Shown here one piece after another: positions 25,654-37,605 of a DNA stretch of 64,000 nt. The notes below the pieces were generated by a model. The model had not been told where the DNA came from. It saw nothing but the letters and a program-made list of their open reading frames with translations, and did no database searches. This DNA comes from Lewinellaceae bacterium. GTDB taxonomy: Bacteria; Bacteroidota; Bacteroidia; Chitinophagales; Saprospiraceae. The number at the start of each line of letters is the position of its first letter. The stretch's first letter is position 1. The DNA lies in NCBI GenBank assembly GCA_016719605.1, contig JADJYW010000006.1, forward strand, positions 1 to 64,000, given 5' to 3'. The translations under genes and the position numbers were made by a program.

Positions 25654-28461
25654 ATGCTGAAATACATTTCCACTATACTTCCGCTCTTTTTTCTCTGCGC
25701 TGTACCCGGAGTAATGGCCCAAAAAGGCATCCCGGAGCGTATCGGCGGCAACCTCGACCGCGGCCCCTCGCTGGAGGCACTGGAAAACAAAGCCCGAAAA
25801 AGCCATTCCGAAGGCAACTACTACGCGGCGATGCAGTACTACCAGCGCATCCTGAACGTGGACACCTTCAACATATCCGCACTGGAAGGACTGGCCGGTG
25901 CGGCTACCGCCCACACCCGCTACGACGTGGCCGCCGCCACCTACGAACTACTGCGCAGCAAAAATCTCGTGGATGACGATGCCGCTACCCTGCTCCACCT
26001 CGCCGACATCCGTTACCTCATGGGCCGGTATGCCGATGCCCGGCAATTCTACCAAAACGCCGAAGCCGCAGCCCTGTCGCCCGAGCAAAAAAAACAGGCC
26101 CAAACCGGTGTCCTGAACTGCAACTGGGCTATCGGCATACACCAGAACGTAGCCGACATCGCGCTCGACAGCCTGCGGGAATACGTCAACACGCCGTTCG
26201 CCGAGTACTCGAATGTGTGGACGGACAACCGCCTCTATTACTCCGCCTACAGCCACCCGTTCAAGGGCGACTCCAGCCGACCCATGATCCAGATTTTCAG
26301 CGCCGAACCACAAGCGGACGGCAGTATGGATATCCGTCGGAGCGATCTCAACGAGAAAAAACAACACACGGCGTACGTTACGTTCAACCACGACAAAAGT
26401 GTGGTGTACTACGCCGCAGGCAAGTACGCCGGTGTGAAAAACATTCGCTTCGAGCTGTACCGCCGCAAACGCACCGGTGAAACCACCTGGAGCAAACCCG
26501 AAAAACTGCCCAAAACAATCAATTTAAAAGGGTTCACCACCACCCAACCCTTCCTTTGCACCCTGCCGGGCGAACAAACGGAAACCCTGTTTTTTGTGAG
26601 CGACCGCCCGGGTGGCAAAGGCAAAAAAGACATCTGGTTTTCCAGGATAGAGGACGGCAAGTTTTCCGAGCCGGTCAATCTGGCGGCCCTGAACACCGAT
26701 GCCAACGATGTGACCCCGTTTTACCACACCCAAACGGGCGCCCTGTATTTCAGCAGCAACGGCCGCCAGGGACTGGGTGGATTTGATATTTACCGCTCGG
26801 CGTACAACACCGGCCAATGGGCAGCACCGGAGCACCTGCCCATCCCGCTCAATTCCAACGCCAACGACGTTTTTTACTCCCTTTCGGAAAACGGCAGACT
26901 CGCCTTCTTCTCTTCCAACCGAAAAGGTGCACAGAATTTTTCGGAGGAAGAATGCTGCTACGATATTTTTAAATCGGGCCAATCCAAACCCGAAATGACC
27001 GTCACGGCTTGCAACGAAAAGACCGGCGACACGCTGAATTACACCACCATGACCCTGTTCGAGATCGTGTCGGGCAGCCCGGTGGAACGCAGCAAAGTGA
27101 CGGTACCCGGTTCCACACACAGTTTCCCGCTGCAAACCGGCAAATCCTACCTGATCGTGACCGCCAAACCCGGCTTTGTGGCCGATACCTTCCGGTTTGA
27201 AGTGCCCCAGCAGATTTGGGATGAGGAAATGTCGGCTCGCCGCTGCCTCAAATCGGCCCAGATTGACCTGATCGTATCCATCCTCGACGGCGACACCCTG
27301 CGCCCGTTCCCGGGCGCTACCGTGGTGCTCAACACCACCGCATTTCTTCGGCCCGACGGCACGACGGATCGGGGCGCCGACGGCAAGGGACTGGCTTCCG
27401 TCAGCAAAGACCATCCGGACAGCACGATCTACCATTTCCCGTTGCAGTTTCAGCACGAGTACAACCTGGCTGCATTCAAAACCGGATTCACCTCCGATTC
27501 GGCAACCGTCTCGACCATCGGACTCACTGTCAGCGGTGACACCACCATCCGCCGCGAACTTACCCTGCGCCGGGGCCTCAACCTCGATGTGTACGTTTTT
27601 GACGACGTCCTGAAAGACCCACTGAACGATGTCACGATCACGCTGATCGAGATGAAAACCAAACGGCGGTGGGCGCACCATACCGGGCCGGACAGCAACG
27701 ACTACCACACTGTCATCCACTACGATACCCGCTACCGGATCGTGGCCACCAAAGAGGGCTATTCCAGGGATTCCTTAGAGTTCCGTACCGACGACCTGAA
27801 AAAAGACCCGTTCCAGCGGATCCGCCGGGAACTGTTCCTGCGCCCTCTTTCGCTGCCGGCGTACTTGCCTATTGTTTTGTATTTCGACAACGACAAGCCC
27901 GGGCCGCCGCGTCGGGGCATCACGTCCATACAAGGGGAATACAAGGATACCTACCTGCCTTATTACAACCGCAAGCAAGAGTATATTGATGTGTTTTGTG
28001 CAGGTATGACCGGCGAGCCGCTCGTTGCTGCCCGGTTCGATCTGGACACCTTTTTTGAACGCCGGGTCAAGGGCGAGTGGGACCGGATGCGGATGTTCTC
28101 CGAAGTTTTGTATGAAATGCTGCTCAACGGCGATCAGGTCAATATCCGAATCAGCGGTTTTGCGTCCCCCTTGGCCAGCCCGGAGTACAACCTGGATCTG
28201 ACCTCCCGGCGGGTGAGCAGCATCCTGAACCACTTCTCCATTTTCGATGGTGGCATCTACAAAGAGTTCATCGAGTCGGGACAATTGAAACTCATCCGGG
28301 AGCCAAACGGCGCAGCAAAAGCCCCAAAAACTGTCAGCAACGACCCCAAAAACCGTCGATATTCCGTCTTCAGCGTGGATGCCTCGCGGGAGCGCCGCGT
28401 GGAAATCATCGGTGTAGACGTCAACGGCAACATGATCCCGGTACCCCTTTCCCAAAGATAA
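25654..28461 (+). CDS. TPR/PD40/OmpA-like T9SS-associated envelope protein (PorE-like)
   Basis: A 935-residue exported protein with signal peptide (LPLFFLCAVPGVMAQ). The order is: TPR-like helices about 35-175; a PD40 beta-propeller about 180-440 (VSDRPGGKGKKDIWFSRIEDG, YFSSNGRQGLGGFDIYRS read in parts, FFSSNRKG); carboxypeptidase-like and beta-sandwich modules about 450-720; and a C-terminal OmpA-like region (LPIVLYFDNDKPG, VNIRISGFASPLASPEYNLDLTSRRV). This architecture matches PorE-type proteins that tie the T9SS ring to peptidoglycan. Here it more likely serves the neighbouring adhesin. It starts 16 bases after the PorP/SprF stop, at ATG 25654, and the adhesin follows after 39 bases. Confidence 0.85.
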   Translation: MLKYISTILPLFFLCAVPGVMAQKGIPERIGGNLDRGPSLEALENKARKSHSEGNYYAAMQYYQRILNVDTFNISALEGLAGAATAHTRYDVAAATYELLRSKNLVDDDAATLLHLADIRYLMGRYADARQFYQNAEAAALSPEQKKQAQTGVLNCNWAIGIHQNVADIALDSLREYVNTPFAEYSNVWTDNRLYYSAYSHPFKGDSSRPMIQIFSAEPQADGSMDIRRSDLNEKKQHTAYVTFNHDKSVVYYAAGKYAGVKNIRFELYRRKRTGETTWSKPEKLPKTINLKGFTTTQPFLCTLPGEQTETLFFVSDRPGGKGKKDIWFSRIEDGKFSEPVNLAALNTDANDVTPFYHTQTGALYFSSNGRQGLGGFDIYRSAYNTGQWAAPEHLPIPLNSNANDVFYSLSENGRLAFFSSNRKGAQNFSEEECCYDIFKSGQSKPEMTVTACNEKTGDTLNYTTMTLFEIVSGSPVERSKVTVPGSTHSFPLQTGKSYLIVTAKPGFVADTFRFEVPQQIWDEEMSARRCLKSAQIDLIVSILDGDTLRPFPGATVVLNTTAFLRPDGTTDRGADGKGLASVSKDHPDSTIYHFPLQFQHEYNLAAFKTGFTSDSATVSTIGLTVSGDTTIRRELTLRRGLNLDVYVFDDVLKDPLNDVTITLIEMKTKRRWAHHTGPDSNDYHTVIHYDTRYRIVATKEGYSRDSLEFRTDDLKKDPFQRIRRELFLRPLSLPAYLPIVLYFDNDKPGPPRRGITSIQGEYKDTYLPYYNRKQEYIDVFCAGMTGEPLVAARFDLDTFFERRVKGEWDRMRMFSEVLYEMLLNGDQVNIRISGFASPLASPEYNLDLTSRRVSSILNHFSIFDGGIYKEFIESGQLKLIREPNGAAKAPKTVSNDPKNRRYSVFSVDASRERRVEIIGVDVNGNMIPVPLSQR

Positions 28462-28500
28462 CGCGGCGGACAACCTGCTGAACCGTATTGATCCAACGCC

Positions 28501-31500
28501 ATGAATTGCACTGCTATGACTATTGAGAAACTACATACTTCCACCGGATTGCGCAGCGTGTCTTTGGCAACGCTCCTGTTGCTTGTCTGCCTCGGTGCGG
28601 GCATATCTCAAGGCCCTGTCCAGGTGGCGCTGAACTTCACCCCGCCAACCTGCAACGGCGGCTCCGACGGTACGGCCACCGTCGTGGCCACTGGTGGCTC
28701 CGCTCCGTATTCCTATTTGTGGAGCAATAACCAGCAAACGGCGACCATCCAGAACCTGAGTGCCGGCAATTATCTGGTCACGGTTACGGACAATATCGGC
28801 GCCACGGCTGTCGGCGCGATTCAGGTCGTTCAACCTGCTCCGCTACAGTTCAATGTCACCGTCAACATGCCCTCCTGCAACGGATTCCCGGGTACCATGA
28901 CCTTGTTTCCCGCCGGCGGAAACCAGCCCTACACTATTCAATGGAGCAACGGAACCATAGGCGCCACCGCCGGCAACCTGTCGCCCGGTGTCCCCTACAC
29001 CGTTTCGGCCACCGATGTGAAAGGTTGTAAAAAGGACACAACCGTCTTTTTACCGACCATAGACAGCCTGAATATCAACCTGTTGATCAAAAAAGCCGAG
29101 TGCGACGGCGTGGACGACGGGACGGCTACTGCCATCGTCAATCCTGCCGGCGGCAATTACCAGTACCAGTGGAATGTATCCCCAAACAACACTCCGCAAC
29201 TGACCAACCTCGCGCCCGGCACGTTCGTGGCCGTGACCGTCACCGATGTCACCACCGGTTGTAGCGGCAGTGCCGACGGCATCATCGGCACGCACACACA
29301 GGTAAAAATCCAGGTTACCGGCACACCCAGTGTTTTTTGTCCAAACGACAAAACCGGTACCGCCACCGCCGTGGCCTCCAGCGGTACGGCGCCCTACACC
29401 TACATTTGGCAAGGACCGGGGGTAAACAACATACCCGGCCAAACAATCACGGGACTGGGCGCCGGCGCGTACGCCGTCACGGCCACCGATGACCGCGGCT
29501 GCACCGCCGTCGGCGGGATCAACATCGGCGTTGTTTCGGGACTAAACGCGAACTTTTCGTTTTCCAAATCCTGCGTTGCCAACCAGTTTCAAATAAAATT
29601 CACCGACAAATCCACCGACCTAACCAGCACGATCACCGGCTGGCAGTGGAATATCGTCTGGAATGGTGGCTCGTTTTCCAGCAGCCAACAGAACATACCG
29701 ACCCTCAACATCCCCAACCTGAGTACCGGAATTGCTACCTTGGTTGTCACCTCTGCTGCCGGTTGTGCGGACACCCTGGCCTTGCCCTTCAAAATGGATT
29801 CCCTGCTGGACTATCAGGTACTCACGCAGGGATATTCCTGCGACGGGTCGCCGGTACCCATCACCGTCGTCGGCAATCCGGCATTCATCTACCAGTGGTC
29901 GCCCACCGATTTCCTGACCTTCAACCCCGGCCCACAGCAAGTGCTGGCCAATCCGCCGGCAACCAAACTGTACCTGCTTACCATCAGCAGCGCCAATTGT
30001 TTTGATGTAGATTCCGTGACCATCGTCCGCCAACCGTTGCTCGAATTGACGGCAACGGGGGCTGTCACCTGCGATACCACAGGTGTGCTGACCGCTACGA
30101 CCAATGTGCCCGCGGTTATCGTGTGGACAAACTTGTCCGGAGACACCATCAATCCGCTCGCGGCGCCGGCCGGAATCTATGTGGCAACTGCAACAGATAG
30201 TTTTTTGTGCGTGCGCACCGACACAGTGGCCGTCGAGGTGCAGGCCCCGTCCGTAGTCGCCAATGTGCCGCCAAACGCTTGCCCCGATACGCCGTTTGAT
30301 CTGGTTGCACAAAATTTGAACCCAGCCGACGTGCTCACCTACCAATGGAGCGCCATGCCAGCAACACTGCTCATCGCCGATCCGGCGGCAGCCGGCACAA
30401 CGGCTTCCGGACCTGTCGGTTTGTACACGGTTAATCTGACCGTTACCAACCAGCACAATTGCACGGCGACCTTCGGGTTTACGGTCAGCATCCAGGATTC
30501 TTTCGACCTCGGGCCGTTCATCAGCATGGTGCAAGCCTGCAACAGCACGGCGGTCACTTTCATCAATACCAGCGGTTTCACGGGTGTGTGGAATTTCGGC
30601 GACGGCATCGGAACCAGCACCCAGGATACAGCCGTCTATCTGTACGGCGCCCCGGGCAATTATCCAGTCACATTCACAGCAAATTCGAGTTGTGCTAAGC
30701 CGTTCAGCCAGATGTTGCCGGTATCAGCGGATACATTTACCGTCACCGCGCCCGATATTTCGATTTGTGCGCCTTCGGCAAATCTTGTGGCCACAACAAG
30801 CCTGCCCGGAACGGTGACATGGACCGATCTCAACGGAAACCCCGTGAATCCTGCCAGCGTGGGCGCCGGAACCTACATCGCCATTGCCACCGACCTCGCC
30901 GGACTGTGCACCGACACCGATACCGCGACCGTGACTTTGCAGGATTCGATTGATATTTCCAGCCAGGTGTCTGTGCAGGAAATTTGCAACAGCACCACCA
31001 TCAATTTTGAAAATACCAGCGGCCAGAGCGGCATCTGGAATTTTGGCGACAACACCACCAGCAACCAAAACACCGGATCGCACACCTACGCCGGATTCGG
31101 AACGTTCACCGTGACCTTCGTGGCCGACGAAGACTGCGTGCTGCCCGTCACTCTGGAGGCCAACCCATCGGCGGACGACTTCGCCGTAACCGCCCCGGAT
31201 GTCACCGGTTGCGAACCCGCCGCAACGCTTTCGGCCACGACAAACCTGCCCGGAAATATCATCTGGACGGATTTGAACGGAAATCCGGCAGACCCTGCCG
31301 CCGTGGGCGCCGGAACCTACATCGCCATCGCCACCGACCTCGCCGGGCTATGCACCGACACCGATACGGCGACCGTGACCTTGCAGGATTCGATTGACAT
31401 TTCCTCGCAGGTGTCTGTGCAGGAAATTTGCAACAGCACCACCATCAATTTTGCAAATACCAGCGGCCAGAGCGGCATCTGGAATTTTGGCGACAACACC

Positions 31501-34500
31501 ACCAGCGACCAAAACACCGGTTCGCACACCTACGCCGGATTCGGAACCTTCACCGTGACCTTCGTCGCCAATGCCGACTGCGTGCTGCCCGTCACTCTGG
31601 AGGCCAACCCGGCAGCGGACGACTTCGCCGTAACCGCCCCGGATGTCACCGGTTGCGAACCCGCCGCAACGCTTGCCGCCACGACAAACCTGCCCGGAAA
31701 TATCGTCTGGACGGATTTGAACGGAAACCCCGTGAATCCTGCCAGCGTAGGCGCCGGAACCTACATTGCCGTCGCCACCGACCTCGCCGGGCTGTGCACC
31801 GACACCGATACGGCGACCGTGACTTTGCAGGATTCGATTGATATTTCCAGCCAGGTGTCTGTGCAGGAAATTTGCAACAGCACCACCATCAATTTTGAAA
31901 ATACCAGCGGCCAGAGCGGCATCTGGAATTTTGGCGACAACACCACCAGCAACCAAAACAGCGGCTCGCACACCTACGCCGGATTCGGAACGTTCACCGT
32001 GACCTTCGTGGCCGACGAAGACTGCGTGCTGCCCGTGAGCCTCCAAGCCAATCCATCGGCGGACGACTTCGCCGTGACCGCCCCGGATGTCACCGGTTGC
32101 GAACCCGCCGCAACGCTTGCCGCCACGACAAACCTGCCCGGAAATATCGTCTGGACGGATTTGAACGGAAACCCGGTAGACCCCGCCGCCGTGGGCGCCG
32201 GAACCTACATTGCCACCGCCACCGACCTCGCCGGACTGTGCACCGACAGCGATACGGCGACCGTGACTTTGCAGGATTCGATTGATATTTCCAGCCAGGT
32301 GTCTGTGCAGGAAATTTGCAACAGCACCACCATCAATTTTGAAAATACCAGCGGCCAAAGCGGCACCTGGAATTTTGGCGACAACACCACCAGCAACCAA
32401 AACACCGGTTCGCACACCTACGCCGGATTCGGAACGTTCAGCGTGACCTTCGTGGCCGACGAAGACTGCGTGCTGCCCGTCACCTGGAGGCCAACCCGGC
32501 GGCGGACGACTTCGCCGTAACCGCCCCGGATGTCACCGGTTGCGAACCCGCCGCAACGCTTTCGGCCACGACCAACCTGCCCGGAAATATCGTCTGGACG
32601 GATTTGAACGGAAACCCGGTAGACCCCGTCGCCGTCGGCGCCGGAACCTACATCGCCATTGCCACCGACCTCGCCGGGCTGTGCACCGACAGCGATACGG
32701 CGACCGTGACTTTGCAGGATTCGATTGATATTTCCAGCCAGGTGTCTGTGCAGGAAATTTGCAACAGCACCACCATCAATTTTGAAAACACCAGTGGCCA
32801 GAGCGGCACCTGGAATTTTGGCGACAACACCACCAGCAACCAAAACACCGGATCGCACACCTACGCCGGATTCGGAACGTTCACCGTGACCTTCGTGGCC
32901 GACGAAGACTGCGTGCTGCCCGTCACCTGGAGGCCAACCCATCGGCGGACGACTTCGCCGTAACCGCCCCGGATGTCACCGGTTGCGAACCCGCCGCAAC
33001 GCTTTCGGCCACGACCAACCTGCCCGGAAATATCGTCTGGACGGATTTGAACGGAAATCCCGTGAATCCCGCCAGCGTAGGTGCCGGAACCTACATCGCC
33101 ATTGCCACCGACCTGTCCGGGCTGTGCACCGATAGCGATACGGCGACCGTGACTTTGCAGGATTCGATTGATATTTCCAGCCAGGTGTCTGTGCAGGAAA
33201 TTTGCAACAGCACCACCATCAATTTTGAAAATACCAGCGGCCAGAGCGGCACCTGGAATTTTGGCGACAACACCACCAGCAACCAAAACACCGGCTCGCA
33301 CACCTACGCCGGATTCGGAACGTTCACCGTAACCTTCGTGGCCGACGAAGACTGCGTGCTACCCGTCACTCTGGAGGCCAATCCAGCGGCGGACGACTTC
33401 GCCGTGACCGCACCCGGATGTCACCGGTTGCGAACCCGCCGCAACGCTTGCGGCCACAACCAACCTGCCCGGAAACATCGGCTGGACGGATTTGAACGGA
33501 AATCCCGTGAATCCCGCCGCCGTGGGCGCCGGAACCTACATCGCCATTGCCACCGACCTCGCCGGGCTGTGCACCGACACCGATACGGCGACCGTGACCT
33601 TGCAGGATTCGATTGACATTTCCTCGCAGGTGTCTGTGCAGGAAATTTGCAACAGCACCACCATCAATTTTGAAAATACCAGCGGCCAAAGCGGCACCTG
33701 GAATTTTGGCGACAACACCACCAGCAACCAAAACACCGGATCGCACACCTACGCCGGATTCGGAACGTTCAGCGTGACCTTCGTGGCCGACGAAGATTGC
33801 GTGCTACCCGTCACTCTGGAGGCCAATCCATCGGCGGACGACTTCGCCGTAACCGCCCCCGACGTCACCGGTTGCGAACCCGCCGCAACGCTTGCCGCCA
33901 CAACAAACCTGCCCGGAAACATCGTCTGGACGGATTTGAACGGAAATCCCGTGAATCCCGCCGCCGTGGGCGCCGGAACCTACATCGCCATTGCCACCGA
34001 CCTCGCCGGACTGTGCACCGACACCGACACGGCGACCGTGACTTTGCAGGATTCGATTGATATTTCCAGCCAGGTGTCTGTGCAGGAAATTTGCAACAGC
34101 ACCACCATCAATTTTGAAAACACCAGCGGCCAGAGCGGCACCTGGAATTTTGGCGACAACACCACCAGCAACCAAAACAGCGGATCGCACACCTACGCCG
34201 GATTCGGAACCTTCACCGTGACCTTCGTCGCCGACGAAGACTGCGTGCTGCCCGTCACTCTGGAGGCCAACCCATCGGCGGACGACTTCGCCGTGACGGC
34301 CCCGGATGTCACCGGTTGCGAACCCGCCGCAACGCTTGCGGCCACGACCAACCTGCCCGGAAATATCGTCTGGACGGATTTGAACGGAAATCCGGTAGAC
34401 CCTGCCGCCGTGGGCGCCGGAACCTACATCGCCATTGCCACCGACCTCGCCGGACTGTGCACCGACACCGATACGGCGACCGTGACTTTGCAGGATTCGA

Positions 34501-36818
34501 TTGACATTTCCAGCCAGGTGTCTGTGCAGGAAATTTGCAACAGCACCACCATCAATTTTGAAAATACCAGCGGCCAAAGCGGCATCTGGAATTTTGGCGA
34601 CAACACCACCAGCAACCAAAACAGCGGCTCGCACACCTACGCCGGATTCGGAACCTTCACCGTGACCTTTGTGGCCGACGAAGACTGCGTGCTGCCCGTC
34701 ACTCTGGAGGCCAATCCATCGGCGGACGACTTCGCCGTGACCGCACCCGACGTCACCGGTTGCGAGCCCGCCGCAACACTTGCGGCCACGACCAGCCTGC
34801 CCGGAAATATCGTCTGGACGGATTTGAACGGAAATCCGGTAGACCCTGCCGCCGTGGGCGCCGGAACCTACATCGCCATTGCCACCGACCTCGCCGGACT
34901 GTGCACCGACACCGACACGGCGACCGTGACTTTGCAGGATTCGATTGATATTTCCAGCCAGGTGTCTGTGCAGGAAATTTGCAACAGCACCACCATCAAT
35001 TTTGAAAATACCAGCGGCCAAAACGGCATCTGGAATTTTGGCGACAACACCACCAGCAACCAAAACAGCGGCTCGCACACCTACGCCGGATTCGGAACGT
35101 TCACCGTGACCTTTGTGGCCGACGAAGACTGCGTGCTGCCCGTCACTCTGGAGGCCAACCCATCGGCGGACGACTTCGCCGTAACCGCCCCGGATGTCAC
35201 CGGTTGCGAACCCGCCGCAACGCTTGCGGCCACGACAAACCTGCCCGGAAATATCGTCTGGACGGATTTGAACGGAAACCCCGTAGACCCAGCCGCCGTG
35301 GGCGCCGGAACCTACATCGCCATTGCCACCGACCTCGCCGGACTGTGCACCGACACCGATACGGCGACCGTGACTTTGCAGGACAGCATAGATGTCAGTA
35401 ATGCCGTGAGCGTTATTGTGCGCTGCAACAGTCTGCAAGTGACATTCATCAACACCAGCGGGCTTGCCGGAACCTGGAATTTTGGCGACGGCGTGACCCT
35501 CAACACCCAGGAGGACACCGTTTTGCACACCTACGCCGGTTATGCGAACTATGCCGTGCATTTTATTCCGGACGGTGATTGTGTGCTGCCATTCTCTGAA
35601 TCGCTGCCACTGTCTCCGTCATTTTTCGATGTGGATGCACCAGACGTGTTAACCTGCGATACGGTGGCTACCTTAAGTGCAACAACACCTTTTCCCGCCG
35701 TGGTGACCTGGACAAACTTGTTCGGCAACCCCGTGGACCCCGCTGCCGTGGGCGCCGGAACCTACATCGCTACCGCTGTTGATCCGACCCAGTTCTGTAT
35801 CGCCACCGACACCGCAATAATTACTTTGGTGGACAGCATTGATATCAGCGCACAAATCACCATTGCGCAGGCATGTAACGGCACGACCGTGATTTTTGAA
35901 AACCTCAGCGGTTTTGTCGGTACATGGGACTTCGGCGACGGCAGCAGCACCAGTACACTGGACAGCGTGGCCCACACCTATCCGCAACCGGGCGTGTACC
36001 CCGTGACCTTTGTCAGCGACGAGTTTTGTGTACAGCCTTTAGCCACGGTAGTAACCGTCGTCCCGGATATTTTTTCGGTGACTGCCCCGGACGTGCTTGT
36101 TTGCGAACCGGAGGCTGCGCTTTCGGCCACGACAAGCCTGCCCGGTACGGTGCTCTGGACCGATCTTGCCGGGAACCCGATTGATCCGGCCTCCGTCGGT
36201 GCAGGCGTGTACATTGCTACAGCAACCGATATTTCCGGTGTATGTACTGCCGTGGACACGGTGACGGTGACCACGATCATCGTAGACGTGACCGCCGAAG
36301 TAACCGGCAAGGACACGGTTTGCCTCAACGAATCCACCACCCTGCTGGCGGTGCCTGTCGGCAATGCAATAGTATATACCTATTCCTGGTCGCCTGCCGA
36401 GACGCTCGAAGGAGCAGACACGCCGACACCTGTGGCTACACCCAACGGCCCGCAGACCTACACCGTCACCGTCACCGGCGATGGATTTTGCACGGCCACT
36501 GCGTCCGTGGAGGTGTTTTTTATGGAAACCCAGTGCCGCGCGCCGTACATCTTCGTGCCCAATGCGTTCACGCCCAACGGCGATGGGAACAACGATTTGT
36601 TCCGCGTGCGTGGCACAGACATCACGGAACTCTACTTCATCGTGTACGACCGCTGGGGCGAAGAGATGTATCGGACGGAGGATCCGCAGCATACGGGTTG
36701 GGACGGAACTTTCCGCGGCAGGGCCGTTACACCGGATTCATACGGCTGGTATTTGCGCGTACGCTGCGGGAACGAGCAATATTTTGAGAACAAAGGGAAC
36801 GTGACTTTATTGAAATAA
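28501..36818 (+). CDS. giant T9SS adhesin with PKD/Ig repeats (frameshifted)
   Basis: When corrected this is about 2772 residues. A signal peptide (LATLLLLVCLGAGISQ) is followed by SprB-like repeats (PPTCNGGSDGTATVVATGG) and PKD-like modules (NFGDG...Y...G.Y.VTF). Then come ten near-identical 148-residue units, three diverged units, and a CHU_C type-B T9SS domain (APYIFVPNAFTPNGDGNNDLF, VYDRWGEEMY, GWDGTFRGR). Reading is broken by losses of one base at about 32484 and 32926 and a gain at about 33413. Exact 443, 443 and 445-bp repeat spacing locates them. As sequenced, translation stops at 32520. The start could also be the ATG at 28516. It is the expected cargo of the preceding PorP/SprF protein. 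Confidence 0.88.
30943..35381 (+). repeat. ten tandem 444-bp PKD-unit coding repeats
   Basis: Units begin with the codon for Asp in DSIDISSQVSVQEIC at 30943, 31387, 31831, 32275, 32718, 33161, 33606, 34050, 34494 and 34938. The first diverged unit starts at 35382. Each holds one PKD-like module (WNFGDNTTSNQNTGSHTYAG) and one Ig-like module (LPGNIVWTDLNGNPVDPAAV). Near-identity at nucleotide level implies recent expansion or ongoing homogenisation. Confidence 0.95.
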
Positions 36819-36831
36819 AGTTGCTGCCAAT

Positions 36832-36868
36832 AAAAAGGCCCGACGGTATTCCACCGCCGGGCTTTATT
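36832..36868 (+). terminator. hairpin terminator after the giant adhesin
   Basis: A GC-rich imperfect stem AAAGGCCCGACGG / CCGCCGGGCTTT with a 7-base loop and a TTTATTAT tail, 14 bases after the stop codon. Confidence 0.7.
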
Positions 36869-36920
36869 ATAATCGGTACTGCTAAAAAGGCAACTTGAAC
36901 CTGGTTTTTGGAGCCAACCC

Positions 36921-37565
36921 TTAGAATTTTTTATCTGCCGGATGTATCCTTTTCAGGCTTTCCGGTACCGGCGGCGGCGTTTTCACTTTCCATTTCAGTA
37001 TGCTCGGCAAGGGTTTCAACGGCTGTGCCCAGGGCGCCGTGCGCAATTCCTCCATTTGCCGGCGAATGGTCGTGTTGGGCGCCAGTGCGGTGCCCGGCAA
37101 AGGGATGCTACCGGTAGGGCGACCGGGGCTAACATTCGGGGTATTTTCCGGAGACCTGACCGCGGGCGGTGAGGCAATTGGTGGCTTAGCCGAAACCTCC
37201 GGGCGCATCGGGGCCCCGGTATGTTGTGGCGTGGAGACCGGGTCGGCTGGTGCGGTTTCCGATGCCGGTGTGTCTATTGGCGCGGATTTGGACTCCACAG
37301 CAACAGCAGGCTGGTCGGCGGCAGGTTGCGGGGAGCGGGAAAGCGCCCAATACAATCCGAGCAAGAGCACCACGGCCAGTCCGCTCAACAACAGGAGCGA
37401 CTGGGTCGTCCAGCCGCTTTTGGGAGGTACGATAGTGGCTTGCACCTGTTCCCAAACACGGGGCGAGGGCACATCCCAACCGGATGCAGCGGGTCTTTCG
37501 GGCAGTTCCTCGAAGGTCTTGCGGAAAAGTTCGTCGAGGGATTTGTACTCTTGCGGATCGTCCAT
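36921..37565 (-). CDS. single-pass membrane protein with Pro-rich tail, putative anti-sigma partner
   Basis: A 214-residue protein. Residues 1-55 are cytoplasmic and helical (YKSLDELFRKTFEELP, VWEQVQATI), residues 56-75 form one membrane helix (SLLLLSGLAVVLLLGLYWAL), and the remaining about 140 residues are a Pro/Ala/Thr-rich periplasmic tail. The gene follows an ECF sigma factor with a 40-base gap. Order and topology are those of an anti-sigma factor, but no zinc motif or known anti-sigma domain is visible, so this is inference. The tail may be cut from a longer family form that ends in an outer-membrane barrel, as in the 41999-43609 protein. Confidence 0.6.
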   Translation of the reverse strand: MDDPQEYKSLDELFRKTFEELPERPAASGWDVPSPRVWEQVQATIVPPKSGWTTQSLLLLSGLAVVLLLGLYWALSRSPQPAADQPAVAVESKSAPIDTPASETAPADPVSTPQHTGAPMRPEVSAKPPIASPPAVRSPENTPNVSPGRPTGSIPLPGTALAPNTTIRRQMEELRTAPWAQPLKPLPSILKWKVKTPPPVPESLKRIHPADKKF

Positions 37566-37605
37566 TTTTTCAGAAACCGGGCAAGCCGGCGTTATTGGTT
37601 CGATT

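Noticed and set aside
30943..35381. CRISPR-like regular array
   Set aside because: The 444-bp units are contiguous protein-coding repeats without short repeats and unique spacers.
33804..35561. 585-codon minus-strand frame opposite the adhesin repeats
   Set aside because: It repeats with the same 444-bp period only because the sense repeats do; no signal or domain is visible.
28501..36818. Programmed frameshifting in the adhesin
   Set aside because: The breaks lie in repeats that are intact in other copies, without a slippery heptamer or downstream pseudoknot.
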